Below are positions 60,388-64,000 of a DNA stretch of 64,000 nt, one piece after another. Every line of letters begins with the position of its first letter. Position 1 is the stretch's first letter. The notes beneath the pieces were generated by a model. It did no database searches. It saw nothing but the letters and a program-made list of their open reading frames with translations, and was not told the DNA's origin. The stretch comes from JALYUS01 sp038231255 (lineage in GTDB: Bacteria; Chloroflexota; Chloroflexia; Thermomicrobiales; JALYUS01), in contig JBBRLR010000011.1 in NCBI GenBank assembly GCA_038231255.1, positions 1-64,000 of the forward strand, in the 5' to 3' direction. A program made the translations under genes and the position numbers.

Positions 60388-60744
60388 ATGCAAGATAAGG
60401 GACCACTGTATGTGATAAGCGTCGCGTCGCGACTGCTCGCACTGCATCCGCAGACGCTGCGCAAGTACGAGCGGGCCGGGTTCGTCGCACCGTCCCGGAC
60501 GGATGGGAATCTGCGGCTCTACTCGCCGGAAGATTTAGCCCTGCTGCGGCAAGTGAAGCACCTGGTGGACGAGCACGGCGTCAACCTCGCCGGTGTCGAA
60601 CTCGCCCTGACGGTCACGCGGCTGGCCGAGCATTTGCTCGATCTCGTGGAGCACGAAGGAAACGGCGCCAAACTCCGCCGCGATACACAGGAAACGGCGA
60701 TGGAAATACTGCGTACATTGGGAGCAACGAGCAACGAGCAATGA
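60388..60744 (+). CDS. hspR: HspR-type MerR-family heat-shock repressor
   Basis: The 118-residue protein is HspR: the MerR winged helix-turn-helix starts LYVISVASRLLALHPQTLRKYERAGFV and continues with the R-Y-S-DL pattern (LRLYSPEDLALLRQVKHL), EHGVNLAGVELAL being typical. It represses clpB and its own gene through HAIR sites and is thought to need DnaK as partner. ATG at 60388 follows TAGGAGG. The final six residues are encoded by a palindromic repeat that also provides the stop codon. clpB follows. Confidence 0.93.
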   Translation: MQDKGPLYVISVASRLLALHPQTLRKYERAGFVAPSRTDGNLRLYSPEDLALLRQVKHLVDEHGVNLAGVELALTVTRLAEHLLDLVEHEGNGAKLRRDTQETAMEILRTLGATSNEQ

Positions 60745-60768
60745 GGAGACCAAAACCACTCATTGCTC
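60729..60768. repeat. GAGCAATGAG palindrome (left copy, overlaps hspR end)
   Basis: GAGCAATGAG (60736-60745) and CTCATTGCTC (60759-60768) are inverted around a 13-base loop. The element shares 17 bases (60729-60745) with a longer copy at 63504-63563 after clpB. Confidence 0.85.
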
Positions 60769-60798
60769 ATTGCTGACGAGCGACGAAGGAGCGAGATT

Positions 60799-63495
<2,697 letters not shown>

Positions 63496-63503
63496 TCTTA
63501 AGC

Positions 63504-63563
63504 AGCGATGAGCAACGAGCAATGAGTAGAGAACGATCCCCTCATTGCTCGTTGCTCATCGCT
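63504..63563. repeat. GAGCAATGAG palindrome (right copy, after clpB)
   Basis: A perfect 23-base inverted repeat (63504-63526 and 63541-63563) with a 14-base loop, eight bases after the clpB stop. It is built on GAGCAACGAGCAATGAG, which is also found at the end of hspR. Confidence 0.9.
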
Positions 63564-63646
63564 CATTGCTTCGTCTACAATACTCCCGGTGCGGAACACC
63601 GCAGTTTCATCACCGTACGCGGACTCGACGAGGAGGCATACACGCG

Positions 63647-63808
63647 ATGGTCGCGAATATTCTATTGGACTTGGTGCGGTTCGTCGGCTTGTTCGCCGCC
63701 GTGCTCGCGATTATGTTCGTTTTCCCGTTCATCATGATGATCTTCTTCCGCCGCTTCTCCCTCGGCAACCCGGATAAGGACCTCAACACCATCCGCCGCG
63801 TCAAGTAA
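63647..63808 (+). CDS. Small single-pass membrane protein, 53 aa
   Basis: The 53-residue protein is almost entirely one or two membrane helices (LVRFVGLFAAVLAIMFVFPFIMMIFF), followed by a basic cytoplasmic tail (RRFSLGNPDKDLNTIRRVK). ATG at 63647 has GGAGG ten bases upstream. No family was recognised. It could be a regulatory or stress small protein, but no evidence shows it. Confidence 0.6.
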   Translation: MVANILLDLVRFVGLFAAVLAIMFVFPFIMMIFFRRFSLGNPDKDLNTIRRVK

Positions 63809-63839
63809 ATCTGCAGTCCTCCCCGGTTTCCTCTGATAG

Positions 63840-64000
63840 TCAACGGAGGGTTTTTTCCATTCGCCAGAAGCCGGGGGCGTGGAAAAGGAGCAGGCCGACG
63901 ATGCTGGGGGTTTGGCGCTGCACATGGAGGCCGCGCGAAAGGTAGAGGGTCTGCGCCGCGCGGTTGTTCGCGGTGACGTACAGCGTCAGTCGTTGTTTGT
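63840..64000 (-). CDS. GNAT-family acetyltransferase, C-terminal fragment
   Basis: The leftward frame entering from the window end gives QRLTLYVTANNRAAQTLYL, followed by SRGLHVQRQTPSIVGLLLFH and ends at TGA 63840-63842. The NxxAxxLYxxxG pattern is the final strand-helix motif of GNAT N-acetyltransferases. The rest, including the acetyl-CoA loop, lies beyond the window, so substrate and start are unknown. Confidence 0.8.
   Translation of the reverse strand, partial: KQRLTLYVTANNRAAQTLYLSRGLHVQRQTPSIVGLLLFHAPGFWRMEKTLR

Noticed and set aside
63809..63860. Intrinsic terminator after the 53-residue membrane protein
   Set aside because: A T6 run is present but the preceding CCTCC/GGAGG pairing is short with a long loop, so I did not list it as a terminator.

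Overview
The window is a GC-rich bacterial chromosome segment that is almost fully coding. It most resembles a member of the Chloroflexota (Thermomicrobia/Sphaerobacter-like). That placement is inferred from gene content: a compact division and cell-wall cluster without mraZ, an hspR-clpB pair, a PrkA/YhbH/SpoVR operon, a two-subunit acyl-CoA carboxylase, a T-box leader, and many extragenic palindromes. No rRNA, tRNA, CRISPR array, phage or transposase gene was recognised.

Layout. 0-5.5 kb: a small unknown gene, an acyl-CoA carboxylase (carboxyltransferase beta, then a biotin carboxylase-BCCP fusion) and a Gfo/Idh oxidoreductase. 5.7-6.2 kb: a small unknown gene and an intergenic region with clustered DnaA-box-like sites. 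6.2-21.5 kb: a tightly overlapped dcw cluster (rsmH, ftsL-like, ftsI, murF, mraY, murD, ftsW, murC, murB, ddl, ftsQ, ftsA, ftsZ). 21.6-26.5 kb: nrdR, trxA, two GT4-type glycosyltransferases and pheA. 27-31.6 kb: the prkA-yhbH-spoVR stress operon. 31.7-33.6 kb: aroE and mltG, read leftward, behind a structured leader that ends in an intrinsic terminator.

34-45 kb is a nitrogen-assimilation block: a PucR-type regulator, a glutamine-synthetase-like enzyme, a broken NTF2-like gene between inverted repeats, a 1563-residue glutamate synthase and a glutamine synthetase. The glutamate synthase is preceded by a palindromic operator inside its promoter and by a T-box leader whose specifier reads GCA (alanine). 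45-64 kb holds miaA, hflX, a roadblock protein, purM, purH between two related polytopic membrane proteins, a HicB-like protein, larC, rlmN, a membrane zinc peptidase, a plant/cyanobacterial-type phytoene desaturase, hspR-clpB under an HspR-type operator, a tiny membrane protein and the end of a GNAT acetyltransferase.

How the genes work together. The dcw genes make lipid II and the divisome and appear to be transcribed as one unit. The 34-45 kb block converts ammonia to glutamine and glutamate, with at least two visible control layers on gltB. hspR-clpB is a self-contained heat-shock unit. The most unusual signals are regulatory: the alanine-type T-box on gltB, the DnaA-box cluster ahead of the division genes, the terminated leader before mltG, and a large set of palindromic extragenic elements, one of which appears to lie inside the gltB coding sequence.
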